64,000 nucleotides of DNA from Thalassia testudinum (taxonomy: Eukaryota; Streptophyta; Magnoliopsida; Alismatales; Hydrocharitaceae). The notes under the pieces were generated by a model. The model was not told the DNA's origin. It made no database searches and saw only the letters and a list, made by a program, of their open reading frames with translations. Positions 1 to 11,540 of the stretch are shown piece after piece (positions within the stretch are counted from its first letter, which is position 1; every line of letters begins with the position of its first letter). A program made the position numbers and the translations under genes. The stretch lies in the NCBI GenBank assembly GCA_037157565.1, contig JAZHRO010000024.1, forward strand, positions 14,576,501 to 14,640,500, given 5' to 3'.

Positions 1-826
1 TCTCAACTTTCTGTACGCTTTGAGGTTCTATTCTCTTTCCCTCCATCTCCATTTTTTTTATGTGAAATTGTTTTCTGCTCACGATCACTAATCAATCCTT
101 ACCATATATGTGAACTATGTTTAGCTTATGTTTATGCTTATGCTTACCATCCTAATCAGCTAAATATCTAATCAACCCTTGCTTATATTTTTGGGCTTGC
201 CACTACCAATCAGTTCATACCATGTGTAAATCATGTTAATGCTTAGCTCATATTTCCTCTTGTATGCTATTTCTTGTGTTTTTTCCATCTATATCTCATG
301 GATCATCCCATACATAGTACCCTTTGATTCCTATTTAGCTCATGAGTCATGATATATTTTATTCTATCTTACTAGTAGACTATTAATACTCCTAGCATTC
401 TATGATCACTAAAGAGACTGGTATCGACTTTTTGCTTTCTTCATTTTATTGTAATTTTTCATACTAATGAATTCATTATCATGTATTTTATTTTTCCTTT
501 TGAATGTTATGAACATGTTTCTAGTGTATTTCTATTGCTTGCCATTTAAAATGTACAATTCCAACATTATAGACATGTCATGTGTTTAGTAGTAATTAAA
601 TCATAGTTTTATACACCATCAATAAAATCATAAATTTGAAAATTTTGTGGCATTTTCAGCCATTATGAACCTATTTTGAGATATCAGCGATATATTAGTG
701 ATGTATCCCTGATATACTCCCTTTTCGATACGGTATTGATATTGACATTTGAAATCTTAATCCTTGATGACCATTCTTAGGAGGGCAACAAAATGTTCTA
801 ATATTGTATTTACATTTATATGCCTA

Positions 827-1141
827 TGTTGAGAGTATTGCATTTAGTTTATATGGGTAATTGGATCCTTTTGTGGATCCATGTAATACCAGGTTTAGCT
901 CTGCCTCACCTGTTTGGAGAGTTGGTGTCAACGTATGGACCTATATAAGTCTCTTTCTACTATTGCTTTATCTTGAGAATAAGTAGTAGAATGTCCACTC
1001 TCTAGAGTCTTTTCTTGTATTTTTCCCTTCATTTTTATGATTGGTTTTCCCTTTAAATTATAGTCGTCCTTGGTGCTTGATGCTGTGATTATATTATTTT
1101 ATATTCTTCAACGGTCTAGATATATGTCCTCTATTCATCAA
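827..1141 (+). mobile_element. Possible short Copia-type LTR
   Basis: The stretch opens with TGTTGAG, carries a good TATA box (CTATATAAG at 941-949) and ends near ATTCATCA. It is followed at about 1145-1160 by a sequence resembling a degraded tRNA-Met primer site (10 of 15 positions fit by eye). A palindromic pair of GGATCC sites lies at 866-882. It would read on the plus strand, whereas the gag remnant next to it reads on the minus strand, so the two need not belong together. Weak call resting on layout only. Confidence 0.25.
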
Positions 1142-1194
1142 CCACTGTATTTGATCTGGTTCTTTTTATTCATGAGACCAGTTAATAGTTGGAA

Positions 1195-2200
1195 GAAATC
1201 AGGAGTCGAATATTTATTGAAAAGTTGGAACTGCAACTGCAATGCTTGATAGAGATGCAAAGGCAACTGTATCTGAGGGGGTAGCGACAACAAGAGTAGT
1301 GGCAGATAGTTGTGTCAGACATTGTAAGAGTACATCATACTCAGCCTTGGCTACAGTATTGCTAGTGGACTTCGTAGAAACAACTACCTTGTTGGTTGAT
1401 GTAGACTAAATGTGCTTAGTCAAATACATATCCTCACTATGATTAATCTTGCCACAGTAGGTGTATGTAGGAGGAGCTTTGCCTTGGGATCCACGTTCCC
1501 TGCCACATCCTTTTTTTTGAAAAGTGAAAGGGCGGTTATCAAATTGATAACCGCCCAAAAATTATATTACCTGCCATGTCCTTTTTTGGATGGTGATCGT
1601 TGTCTTTGACCATAGATTGCTGTTGCAACTGAGATCTGTGAGTCAGTTGCCTCTGTGACAAGTGGTATTGCAATAGAACTCATCCTTTTATAAGCCTCCT
1701 CCAGGGTTGGGCGCTCAACATAGTCAACATTTCAGATCTTGGTACTGTTTATTTTGGTCTTAATTTGACCGGAAACTGTTGAACTGTAGCTTCTTTCTAA
1801 TGTGCTTTTATTGCTTGGCAAGTGCAAATTGATTGACATCCATTGCACTTGTCATAAAATGCTTCGAGGGATAGTAGTATTGCAAAGTGACTTGCCTTTG
1901 ATTGATTCATACCGTTAAGTCTGATTCATACTTTGATTGAGTTCTTTTCATGAGTATGTATCCTAAGCAATCTTGTGGTACATGATTTCATCCCTAACCC
2001 TAGGGATGATGGGATTCGTGATCAAGGCGTAAACCATAGCATTGTTTTTCTTCCACATGGCGATCTTGCCACTCTTCTTTATATGGTCCAGTTGGAGTAG
2101 GATATGCTCGTTATCGCAAACCTTCCATTGTCATGTGGCTATCGTGTATAGTTGGTCTTGTCCAACTTCACCATTGGACAGAAGAATGAGCTCTTGTAGT
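1195..2200 (-). pseudogene. Decayed Copia gag and zinc-knuckle remnant
   Basis: Read on the minus strand, this stretch gives broken but recognisable Copia Gag. From about 2190 down come a LLSNGEVGQDQLYT-like start and LDHIKKSGKIAMW. An EEAYKRMSSI segment lies near 1700. Near 1460 is a zinc-knuckle-like TYCGKINHSEDMY in which the first and last cysteines are lost, followed by AEYDVLLQ and a SDTVAFASL segment typical of the linker before protease. Gag normally packages the element RNA in cytoplasmic particles. Stops and shifts are too many for function. A palindromic insertion sits inside at 1499-1587. Family assignment is by motif memory only. Confidence 0.45.
1499..1587. repeat. Perfect 13-bp palindrome between near-identical direct repeats
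   Basis: Bases 1530-1542 (GGGCGGTTATCAA) and 1544-1556 form a perfect inverted repeat around a single A. The unit is bracketed by CCTGCCACATCCTTTTTT (from 1499) and CCTGCCATGTCCTTTTTT (1570-1587), which differ at two bases. This looks like a tiny hairpin insertion with duplicated flank, or a local tandem duplication, inside the decayed gag. Confidence 0.8.
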
Positions 2201-4109
2201 TCCCATCTTCGATTATTGCATCATTGTCATCTCTGAGGTGTCTTTTGAGGTCATCTTCTCAATCAGAACCCATATGTATCGATAAATAGATAGTGCCTCT
2301 AGCACATCAGTCAGGGTCAATAGACCATGAGGGCTCACGGAAAAGAAACCAACACTACCATGGTGGCCTTGGGCCATCTGATGGTGACTAGAGATAGTCA
2401 TTGGAGGCTGTCAGGTGGCTGGGCACAAGTGCCCTAGACACCCCCAGACAATTGCTGGATTATTGGGTGGTGCCTTAGGCACTCCAGGAAGTAACTACGA
2501 TGCCTGAAAGGGCTTCTGTAGCTGCAATCGGTTAGACGACACTGAAGGGCTGCAACCTCACAATGGTTTGATGAGCTTCCTAGGGGTTGCATAATGGGTA
2601 TAGTGGTTGCATGAGGCTGGATTAGGACCCTATGACAGTGGACTGGGGTTGGATTTGGCATGCCTTGGGTCAGGGGTGGCTGGCAATGACCAATGGTAGT
2701 CGCCTGAAAGGTTATTGGCCTGCCGGAAGCCCAACGGTAGTGGTGACAATGCTCTCTGACGAAGAACAAGTCCTAGGTTAGGCTTTTTTTTTTTTGGTGT
2801 GAAGAAAGCAAAATGGATGAGAATCAAGGAGGTATCGAACACCAGCGGGTCCTTATATTACGTGTAAATGGAAGTGGGTAAACTAAAAGGCAGAAATTAA
2901 GCCTAATTACGAAACACAAGTTTTTTTTAGTCACTAGTATGATTTTCCGTAAACTCATAATAGCTTTCATGTCAAAGAGTGATAATCAAACATAAAAAAC
3001 CAAATGTTTCCCCACATGTAGGTTAAGCCACTATAAGAGAATTAAGTGGTTTACAAAGTAGCTTATTTATAGGTAGATGTTAGATACAAAGATATGGATG
3101 CCGGTAATCATCCTTTTTTCTCTCAAAAAAAAAACAAAGACATGGAAGTAAGTTACATGGTACCTTTGACCATTAGCTAGAATTACATCCTGTCGTATGC
3201 TTGTGTTACAAGATTAGCAATGAATCAGCTCAATTTCACTCATGGCAGTTTGTTGCCTTCCAATCTTGTTTAAAGATTGTAATGTTGTCTTTACGTGGCC
3301 AATATATGAGATTTGGAATATGCAAAGCTAAATGTGACGATTGTGAATGAAATTGTTTGCATATTATTGGAGGGGTGTGCCTTATATATGCAAGTAGGGC
3401 CTACTCCATTTTGGTGCGGTGTTTCCATTATGGAGATGCACCCAATAGGGAATTACATGGTGGTTCGAACATAGAAGAATAGGGATACATAGTAGGAAAT
3501 ATGTAAAAGGAAAACAAACAACAGGGATGGTTAAAAGTGGGAACTTGTAACCTTTTTGTGGAAGTCTACATTCCAATGACCATTTGGGAGTTATGTGGAG
3601 CATGATGGTGATTTTTTTCATTAGTGCATGTTGACTTCGGAGACAAAGGTTGCCTGGCTGCTGAGGGAAAGATTGATGTCCAAAGCTTATTGTAGGCAGT
3701 TTCTTGTAGGCTTGGATACCACATGTTCGTTGTGTTGAGGAGCCATGGAGGATTGCTCCAGCTGCTTGTTTGCGAAGGGGGTTTCAGAATGTTTTAACGT
3801 CACTTGGATAGATAATACATCCTTTCGGCACTTTAGAGAAGCTTTTGAAGTGGATCATTTGGATGGTAGCACAAGCTCTCATCTCTTTTGGTTTTGCTTT
3901 GGACAATCTGGCTTTAGTAAAACAGTATCATTTTTAGATGAGAGAACCCTTACATTGATAATTTCATTTTAAAATGTTGTCTTTTGGGAGCCATTTTTAG
4001 ATGGTTCTTTCCACTTTTTCTAGTGCCTGTAACTCGTATTTAGACATTAATGGAATGGATGATCACTGAGTGATCATCTTCTTATCAAAAAAGGAAAATT
4101 AATAATAGG
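2201..4109. other. Unassigned stretch; possible LINE 3' tail near 4.0 kb
   Basis: I recognise no gene here. Short open frames on both strands have no family features. Around 3980-4095 the sequence ends in GATCATCTTCTTATCAAAAAAGG. The CTTATC followed by an A-run resembles the 3' end of plant L1-type LINEs, so a short LINE tail may lie at roughly 3600-4095, but I could not read LINE protein in it. Confidence 0.2.
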
Positions 4110-4800
4110 AACATGGTGGGATATCTCTGAAATTCTCCTAGTTGGATAATATAGATCCATCATGCTTAGCTTGGTGCGAATAGCGAAAAGGTGAGAACAT
4201 GTATGAGCTTTGGCAAATATCAATCAGTTTATTTCATATAATCAGAAAAGAGGTAGAATTCTGGCCTCAAAGAACTACATCTTTCATGATGAAGTGACAT
4301 TTGATTTCTATATGCTTCATATGTTCATGCAAGGCGGGATTATTTGCAAGGAAAATAGTAGCTCTGTTATCAAAAAACAAAGGGGGAAGCTTTTCAACTG
4401 GTATGTCAAAATCATGAAGTGAGATTCATTGTCAGAACTGACTCAAAGTTAGATCTGGAAGCTACGTTGTGAATTTCCAAGTTATGAGATTTCCAATAAC
4501 AAAGGTCCAACACTGATGTTAGATTTATTGTCTTCATGAGCATCAACATAATCTCCTCCTGAAAATCCATGAACTTGCAGATGTCCATTATCTTAAAAAT
4601 GAAGTCCATTTCTTGGAGGGGTTTCAGTTATTTCAAAATCTGACGTGGATTCCTTGTTTACCTGTTGTGGTCTACCCATGAACTGTCTAATTTGACCAGT
4701 GAAAAAGGAAATATCAGGACAAGTCTCTATCAAGTAAAGAACCTCCCCAAGCAAGGGCTTAATAATGTCAAGTATTATGATGTGGAGCATTGCATATCAT
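4110..4800 (-). pseudogene. Decayed Copia reverse transcriptase C-terminus and RNase H
   Basis: On the minus strand from about 4775 downward the RT-RNase H linker of Copia polyproteins is readable: GEVLYLIETCPDISFFTGQI, corresponding to the usual SLLYLTxTRPDI block. Next come a GHLQVHGFSGGDY segment (usual GxLxxxGYSDADW), a DNRATIFLANNPALHEHMKH segment (the CDN-AAIxLAxNPxxHERTKH block), IEIKCHFIM, and a final RTKLSMMDLY. The order matches the end of Copia pol. Several stops and shifts make it a dead fragment. It lies at higher coordinates than the minus-strand gag remnant, so the two are not one element in normal gag-to-pol order. Confidence 0.7.
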
Positions 4801-5368
4801 CCAATGATGTCAAGGCAATTGCCTCGAGCTACTAGGCCAGGTGAGAAAGCCAAAGTTTGCCTTAGAGTTATTCCAGGCAAGGGGCTTCATCTGGGCAATT
4901 GCCTGGTTGCCTTCTTTGTTACCTAGGTCACCTTACGCCTTGTCACCCAAATCTTAATTCACTCTAGATGAGACTGTAAGACTCTTCTTTATATACATAT
5001 ATACACACCCTTAGGGGAGAGCCAATTGGCTACTCCCAATGCTTAACTTTGTCTACGAATCGCATATTATCATAAAATTTTAAGGATCTCATCATTCTAA
5101 TATAATTGAGAATTGTATGGAGTTTCAACTCAATCGAACAATTCCATCCCTTTCATGAACAATGCCAAATTTTCAACGGCCAAAATAATGCTAAAAATTG
5201 GTCATGCTTGATGGAGAGGACAAGGGTCGCCAATATGTGATCCATGGACGAAGTTAAAAGCGTCGGTAGTAGCTACAATTTCCCTTAGATACATACAAAT
5301 TGTTACGTATGTTTCATATATAGATAAGTGTTACTAACAAGTTTGCCGTCTGATGTGTTACCAACTTA
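4801..5368. other. Intergenic sequence, no gene seen
   Basis: It contains two GGCAATTGCC-like palindromic words near 4813 and 4898, as in degenerate dispersed plant repeats. I see nothing codable. Confidence 0.3.
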
Positions 5369-5504
5369 GTTTACTATTTCTCTATTATGATATATAAGTT
5401 ATACACATACGTTAGTCTACTGTTTCTCTATTATGATATATAAGTTACACGCACGTTGGTCTACTATTTCTCTATTATGATATATAAGTTATACATATAT
5501 GTTG
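5369..5504. repeat. Three tandem copies of a 44-46 bp AT-rich unit
   Basis: Units start at 5369, 5415 and 5459. Each begins GT(T/C)TACT(A/G)TTTCTC and contains ATTATGATATATAAGTTA. They differ at a few bases and in the AC/AT-rich tail. A fourth, degraded ATGATATA word follows at 5517. Confidence 0.85.
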
Positions 5505-7344
5505 TTGGAAGTAATTATGATATATGCTCTACATGTATATGTTACAACAATATGTGTAAGTTATGATATTAAATTCATATTCAACTCGAACATAGTATAT
5601 GCGAGATATGCCATTTTCTTGTTTTGTAAACACATATAATATATGCTTTGGTTGTTTATTTTGGCTTGTAATAGTATACGTACTATACTTGTAATATATA
5701 TATATGTTATTGTGACTTAAATATGATAGGAACATTCTTTTTCTCTCTTAAATAGTGTTATTATATGTTTCTTGTAGAAATTGATGCTACCATGAGTTAG
5801 TTTGGGCAAATTTAGTAGTTTAAAAAATAAAAGATTTGACGCCTCAATTCAGTTGGATAATCACCTTTTTATTGCCTCTTGCTACAAGTGATTGAGGAAC
5901 TTGTCGTGTTTACAGTCGCCTATTGCTTTGACAGCTTTGGGATCATCCAAATACGGGAGGGGGGGCGGCGCTCTTATCGGCTTGCACATGGGTTGGGTCA
6001 GGTTGGGACCTAAGCCACAACTCAACCGAATGTCCCTTGGTTACGATTTTTCCAACACAACTAAACCCACCTCATGACCTAACTTTACACAACCCAACCT
6101 GTAAAAACTGGGTCAAGTATGCTTGGTTGGTCAATCTGTTGAGCATCTTTTTTGCTTATATGTTTCTTACGAGGTAACACAAATTTGAACTCATAACACA
6201 ACTGGTTATAACAGTGCAAATAAAACAAGTAAAAATTTTAAAAATCTTTAACAAAAAATTAAGAAATAATCTAAAACTTATAATAGGAGTGTGGGGCATC
6301 CATGTTAGCTTACTTTTACTCTATCTACACTGTTCAATTATTAAGAAAATACATGCAGTTATTTATGATTATATGTGAGCTACACGGACAAAATAAACTT
6401 TCTGTACCTTAGTTTGTAGAAAACAACACCTAATAATCCACTAATATTTGGATTTGTTTATTCAATAGAATTGAACTTAATGATGATTAGTATAGAAAGT
6501 GATACTTTTTGAGAGAGAATTAATGAAGGAAATTTAAATTGTTTGCGTGTATTTTTCCACCATGGTAAGGATCACTGTATAATTTCCATCTGGTGTGTAT
6601 ACATCTTTTTTTTAGTCATTTGATCATTGTAGCTAGTTTCTCTCTGCTGCATAAGATATTTAGGGTCCCCCCTACCTCCCCGTGAAAAAAGGAAAAAAAA
6701 AAAGAAATTGTGTAATTTTCACTTTGTCGGAAAGTTAACATTGCCTGCTTTTCTATTTGAGAAGTTACTTGCATCCAGGTTCCTAAAGGTGTCTGTTAGC
6801 TGATTTTGCCCATTATAGAGATTTCTAGAGACTGGAGGATGCGCTCTCTGCCTAACATGGGTGGTGTCTGGAGATTGTCAACTGCAGATCGCAGAAATAA
6901 AAAGACTTCAATTTCAAGCTAGAGCAAAGAGATACTTGTGTACGTTCGTGTAACATGCATGTGACTTTTGTAAGTGAGGTCAGGAACAAAACAAGAAGTT
7001 GGGAGGAAACCATTAAGCTCAACCTTATTTATGTGGTTCTAAGTGCAGCAAATGGCCAAAATCCATGTAGCTCACCTCATGTAACCTTCAAAAGCTTGGT
7101 TTTGGTATTAGTCGTATCTTGGTAATTTACATCGCTTATGTTTACTTTGTTGTAAGCTGCTACCAGCTGATAAAGCTTGTAATGGAATTTATTTGAAATA
7201 GAATTCTTGTATGGCTACTTTGGTTACGGATTAGCCATTCCCTGCTTTGTATATGATCCGTCTGATTTTGGTTAGTGATGTGAAATATGAAGGAAAGCTT
7301 ACTTCCAATTTTTTTCACACCTCTCAACTTCTTCCTCTCTGCAG
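5505..7344. other. AT-rich intergenic sequence
   Basis: I see no gene. The segment around 5985-6110 has several GGGTTGGGT and AACCCAACC words, a pattern of dispersed plant repeats. The polypyrimidine run and CAG at 7320-7344 would make a good 3' splice site for the candidate exon that follows. Confidence 0.3.
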
Positions 7345-7519
7345 GTCACTGATGTGCAAGTTCTGAAAGCAATAATGTACCTGGATGCTTGTGCTCCTAA
7401 TTGTTAGACATTATGGTGCAAATGCGTATGGAACCAGCAAATACCTGAATGACACCGATTTTGATAGCATTACTCCAAGCAAGTTGCTAGATGTGAAGGA
7501 GCAAGATGTCAAGTCTTGA
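7345..7519 (+). other. Candidate decayed terminal exon, unknown product
   Basis: A strong splice-acceptor-like pyrimidine tract and CTGCAG end at 7344. One frame then reads VTDVQVLKAIMYLDACAPNC and stops. The next frame continues plausibly as HYGANAYGTSKYLNDTDF, then DSITPSKLLDVKEQDVKS, and stops at 7517-7519. The composition looks protein-like, but joining the two would need a frameshift near 7408. I recognise no family. It may be a host-gene or transposon pseudogene, or chance. Confidence 0.2.
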
Positions 7520-8861
7520 AGCACTTGGGAGATTTTGATGCATAAAACGGTATGCGGGATTCTCGTGAAAAGGAGAATTACGGATGCCTGATGACTGGTC
7601 CTTTAGTTTACCCTTCTTTGTCTCTTTGCCCAATGCGTTAAATGAGATAGGGCCATGCGATCTAATAGTTGCAACTGCAGATGTCTGCACTGTGTTGGAA
7701 AAATACTGCTAACTTGTTTTGATTATATCTGATCATGACCTTTGTTGACGATTTCGTTGTTTTTTGTCATTTTTGGCTTCATGTCTAAATGATTTTTATG
7801 TAGTTGCACAGACATATCGATAGTAAACTAATTTGTCAGTGTTGCAGTCTGACGATTCTTGCAGGGTTCTATTTATGATGATAATACACCTGCATTACAT
7901 AATGCCGAGATAAATGGCATTTGATTAACCTACAGCCACCAATTCCCACCCAACAACAAGTTCAACTCTGTGATATCCTTTTGCTTTCATGCTATTCTGG
8001 CACCTTATCTTTTCTTTGGGTATCATTTATTGTGAGGACATAAATTCCATGTCAACGTGGCCTACTTGATCCAGCCCCCACGAACGCCCATGCCATTAAC
8101 TGGCATGATCTGTCTGTCTTGGATCAGGACATTGGATGGTATGTTGGTGGGACATGCCAAATTAGTGCAGACAGGGATCTGAGCTGCAGGGCGTGGGATA
8201 TGTTGGTTGAAGTGTCATGTTTCTGCGATTTCTCTTATCTCCTTCCGTTTTAATTTTTGTCGTCCAAGCAGAAAATGAATGGTGATCTAAATCCACTGCA
8301 TGAGGACTTTAGTCTTCTAGTTCACATTCACAAGTGTTTGTGGGACTTGAACTTAAATTGGGTGGGGATATTTGTAGGATAGCCTGGACCATCAGTAGCT
8401 GAGGATAAGCATCTACCATAGTTTGAGAATATTTCTGAGATTTAGAAGTTGTTCTTTGTTTGGACCCAGCAAAGTTGAGGCTATTGGGGCATGCTGCTTC
8501 TTGGTTGGCGGTAAATTCACAGCTAGCTGATGATGTTGTCGTTAGACAGATCCTTATTACTGAACTTGAATAGACTGTATCTGTTGCCAGTTGGCTGGAA
8601 GAAGTAGCTCAGTTTAACAGAGATCCCATGCAATTACTTTCCACTGGAAATGTTGTTCTATGGTGCGAGAAAAAGTAAGCCTGGTGGATCAGCATATAGG
8701 CAAGATAGGGGAGACCATTATAACTCTACGTGTGATTGTTAGCTTTCTGCTTTTTCTTCACATTATCAATGTCCTTACGGGACCATCAAACGCAATACAT
8801 ATTTTCTCATTCATTTTTTTTTGGTACTGTTGCTTGTAAATGTATAAATTGAATTCCACAG
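7520..8861. other. Unassigned sequence, possible intron or UTR
   Basis: Nothing is recognised. The base composition is less AT-rich than the flanks and long simple runs are absent, so decayed genic sequence is possible. Confidence 0.2.
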
Positions 8862-9029
8862 CTGTCGGAAGTCCTGACTCTGGCGTTTCAGGACACGACA
8901 GAAACGGAGCAGGTGAGGACCAGTAATGGGGACCCTAATATTTGCATGGCTTTTAAAGCGATGCCACGCGTATCAGGGTACAGTTTCTTGGTCAGTGATC
9001 AATGTGCAGGCGATGCCTGTCATAAATGA
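8862..9029 (+). other. Candidate 55-codon terminal exon, unknown product
   Basis: After an acceptor-like TGAATTCCACAG ending at 8861, 55 codons are open: LSEVLTLAFQDTTETEQ, then VRTSNGDPNICMAFKAM, PRVSGYSFLV and SDQCAGDACHK, followed by TGA at 9027-9029. No family is recognised and no upstream exon can be tied to it. Its length is within what chance allows. Confidence 0.2.
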
Positions 9030-9349
9030 TTTTATAATCTCAATATACAAAATAATGCCTTTGTGAACTCTTGGGCATCGAGGTGAGACGTTTTGCAATT
9101 TCTAGTGTGATGCTTCTCTTGGAATCGTAGTAAATTTGCAATTTCGGAACTTAGTTATAAAATAAACGTTATAGGCATTTAAGTATATCGGCTTTCATTT
9201 TTTTTACATACATACATAGATGAAACATTTGTGTATATGTGCATTGAAACGTATGGAGCATTTGTGTATAGGTTTGAGTGAGTGTTGACAATATGCATTG
9301 AAACTTATACGTCAATCAGTGAGTTTATAGCCTCCCTTCCTCCGTTAAG

Positions 9350-9690
9350 GTTTAGTTTATTTGAAAGTTCGAAGGATTAATTTTTATTTATTTGAAAGAT
9401 TAATCTGTATAATCTTAACATCTATTTTAAGATATTAATATTCATCTTACTAACATCAATTTTAAAAAATATTAATAAAATAGGTATTAACTTTGTAAAT
9501 TTTTTATATTTAAATTTTACTTTCTAAAAATTGATGTTACTTCAATTCAAATAAATATTATAAATATTAATATTATATTTTAATATCAATTTGAGTAGAT
9601 ATAAATTGATATTATAAGTAAATAAAAATAAAGATTAACATTAATTTTACATTTCATAAGATTAATTTTCTAACATGTAAAGTAAACCAA
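9350..9690. repeat. AT-rich dispersed repeat
   Basis: The block around GTTTATTTGAAAG, ATTAATTTTTATTTATT and TTAACATCTATTTTAAGA has a diverged second copy at about 14845-14960, where the same words occur in the same order. Probably the remains of a small dispersed element, class unknown. Confidence 0.5.
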
Positions 9691-10429
9691 TGCTGGATCA
9701 CTGAGGCTCCTGTATGGCACAATGTGAGTTAGAGAATAGATGACTGATCCAAGTATCGCATTTACTGACAACAAATTATCGCACGGGACTCGTGCATCTA
9801 GATTGGTATTTTATGTATATTTCATATTTTGAAAATAGAATTTATCTACGGCAATATTTGATTCATTAAAATAGTTAGTAGGCACCCATATGGTTTATGA
9901 GTGCGAGCATCTGGATCAAATGGATCATAATTTTGCTTTGGCCATGGGATCTTCTTGTCAATTTGCATGGATTGTTTTTCTTACGGGAAGCGGTTAATAT
10001 TAAACAAGATCATTCACGGTAAGATATGGTGTATTTATTTCGTTTTGATATCAGGGAACGTTAAGTGGACGGTTCATTCGCAACAATATATTACGGTGAT
10101 AAAAGTGGCACTCGGTTGGGACTTTCTGAACTTCTCAATTTTTGCAGACGTTGCTGATGACAGATCTTTGAGATAAACTAAAATTAATAGTTTTTTGTTT
10201 CTCTAGGATAGGAACTTGAAAATACAGTTGACAGTATAAGGTTTAGAGGGGTTCTTATTTACGTCTACTTGTTTGATCCATCTTTACAAATGACGTCTAC
10301 TGTAATTATTTCGTTACTACAAAGGTTCAAAACACTTTTTGTAGTACTTGACTATTTTTGTTTATTTTGTATTTGATTCAATAGTTGATTAGATATTTTA
10401 AGTAATTATAGGGTTAGACTTAACGAGTC
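9691..10429. other. Intergenic sequence, no gene seen
   Basis: The one open frame (9955-10176) has no recognisable features. Confidence 0.3.
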
Positions 10430-10874
10430 ACAAATAAACAATCACAAGGACAACAAGGAAGTTGGTGACTTAATCTATCGTGAAAGGTGTATGTCTAGGG
10501 GGAATGTAATGCTCCTCAATATTCATTAGTAAAAAGTGATAACACAATCTTTCTTTCCCTCAGATCACATGAAGAGAAGCCTCGAGGGTCTTTCTTCACA
10601 ATTTATAGTGTCGGAAGTACCGACGTAAGGTCATATTCAGTGGTCTTTTTAGACACTCCTGACGCGTCTGTTGATAGGGCATTAATGGATTGGTAACGCC
10701 AACATTGCCACTGACGTGGATGTCATCGACTTTCTCACCGCTTTTCTGACCTCGGCCAAACAGGATTTTCTGGTGGGTCGGGGTTGTTCGGACTCGTCGA
10801 GATGTGGGTGGATCCGTATCTGCATGAGCGTAAGTGGGTCAAGCAGGGTCGGATTTGCCTGTTTACTCCCTATC
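10430..10874 (-). mobile_element. Possible 3' LTR of a degraded gypsy element
   Basis: Reading on the minus strand, the integrase remnant is followed by a purine-rich GGAGTTGGAGGGG and then TGATAGGG at about 10874, the arrangement of a polypurine tract and LTR start. A TATA-like CTATAAAT (minus strand; plus 10601-10608) lies inside. The far end is not defined. Confidence 0.3.
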
Positions 10875-11540
10875 ATGTTCCCCTCCAACTCCTGTTATGA
10901 AGAGTGTTTTTACTTTTCTTTTTATACAAGCGTAAATTACTTGCATGCCAAATATGAGAAATTGCTTTGTCGCTTAGAGTTTGCAATTTGTAAAAGTCGC
11001 CTGCACTATTCTTACAAATTTTATACGGTTCCTCCCATGGGGCGTCTAGCTTTTTGCTTGAATGACTTGGCATGGAGACCTCACTTTTACGTAAGCTAAG
11101 TCTCCCTCGGAGAACTTTCGCTTGCGCACTCGCCTGTTGAAGGCGGTCGTAGTGGCTTCTTTATATTTCAATGTTGCTTAAGACGCTTCCTCCATTTGCT
11201 CATCCACAAGGTCCAAAGCAAGGTAGACTTGGTCGATGTTGAAGGCGGGAAATGGCCTACAAAATTCATGCCCCATTTTGCAAAGGAAATGGTTGACATG
11301 ATAGACACTAACATTCTAGGCGTCAAGTGATGCCCGGTAGCAAACAATTGGCACTTGTCACACTTGTGCATAAATTCTTTACACTTCTGCTTCATCTGGG
11401 GATAGAAATACCCCGCCTAGAATATCCGGGCCAAGAGAGCCTTATACCCTTCATGGTTCTCATAAATGACACCATGGGCTTCTTGGAGAGCCTGAGATGC
11501 CACCATGGGATTCTTGGAGAGCCTGAGATGCCTCCTCTTT
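10875..11540 (-). pseudogene. Ty3/gypsy integrase remnant
   Basis: On the minus strand from about 11490 the zinc-binding part of a gypsy integrase is readable: HGVIYENHEGYKALLARIF, stop, AGYFYPQMKQKCKEFMHKCD, KCQLFATGHH, then WGMNFVGHFP, the start of the catalytic core (usual WGIDIVGPFP). The middle is missing. At 11070-10900 KLDAPWEEPYKI and ISHIWHASNLRLY match the C-terminal tail that follows integrase in this group. Integrase inserts element cDNA into the chromosome; this copy lacks most of the catalytic D,D-35-E core and is dead. Its 5' edge joins the Sirevirus gag near 11540 with no pol between them. Confidence 0.75.
11470..11531. repeat. 31-bp tandem duplication
   Basis: CACCATGGGCTTCTTGGAGA and its following 11 bases (11470-11500) are repeated at 11501-11531 with a single C-to-A difference. 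It lies within the gypsy integrase remnant at its junction with the gag and adds a duplicated peptide to the frame. Confidence 0.9.

Noticed and set aside
2434..2769. 111-codon minus-strand frame
   Set aside because: His/Cys/Pro-rich with no conserved motif; looks like chance.
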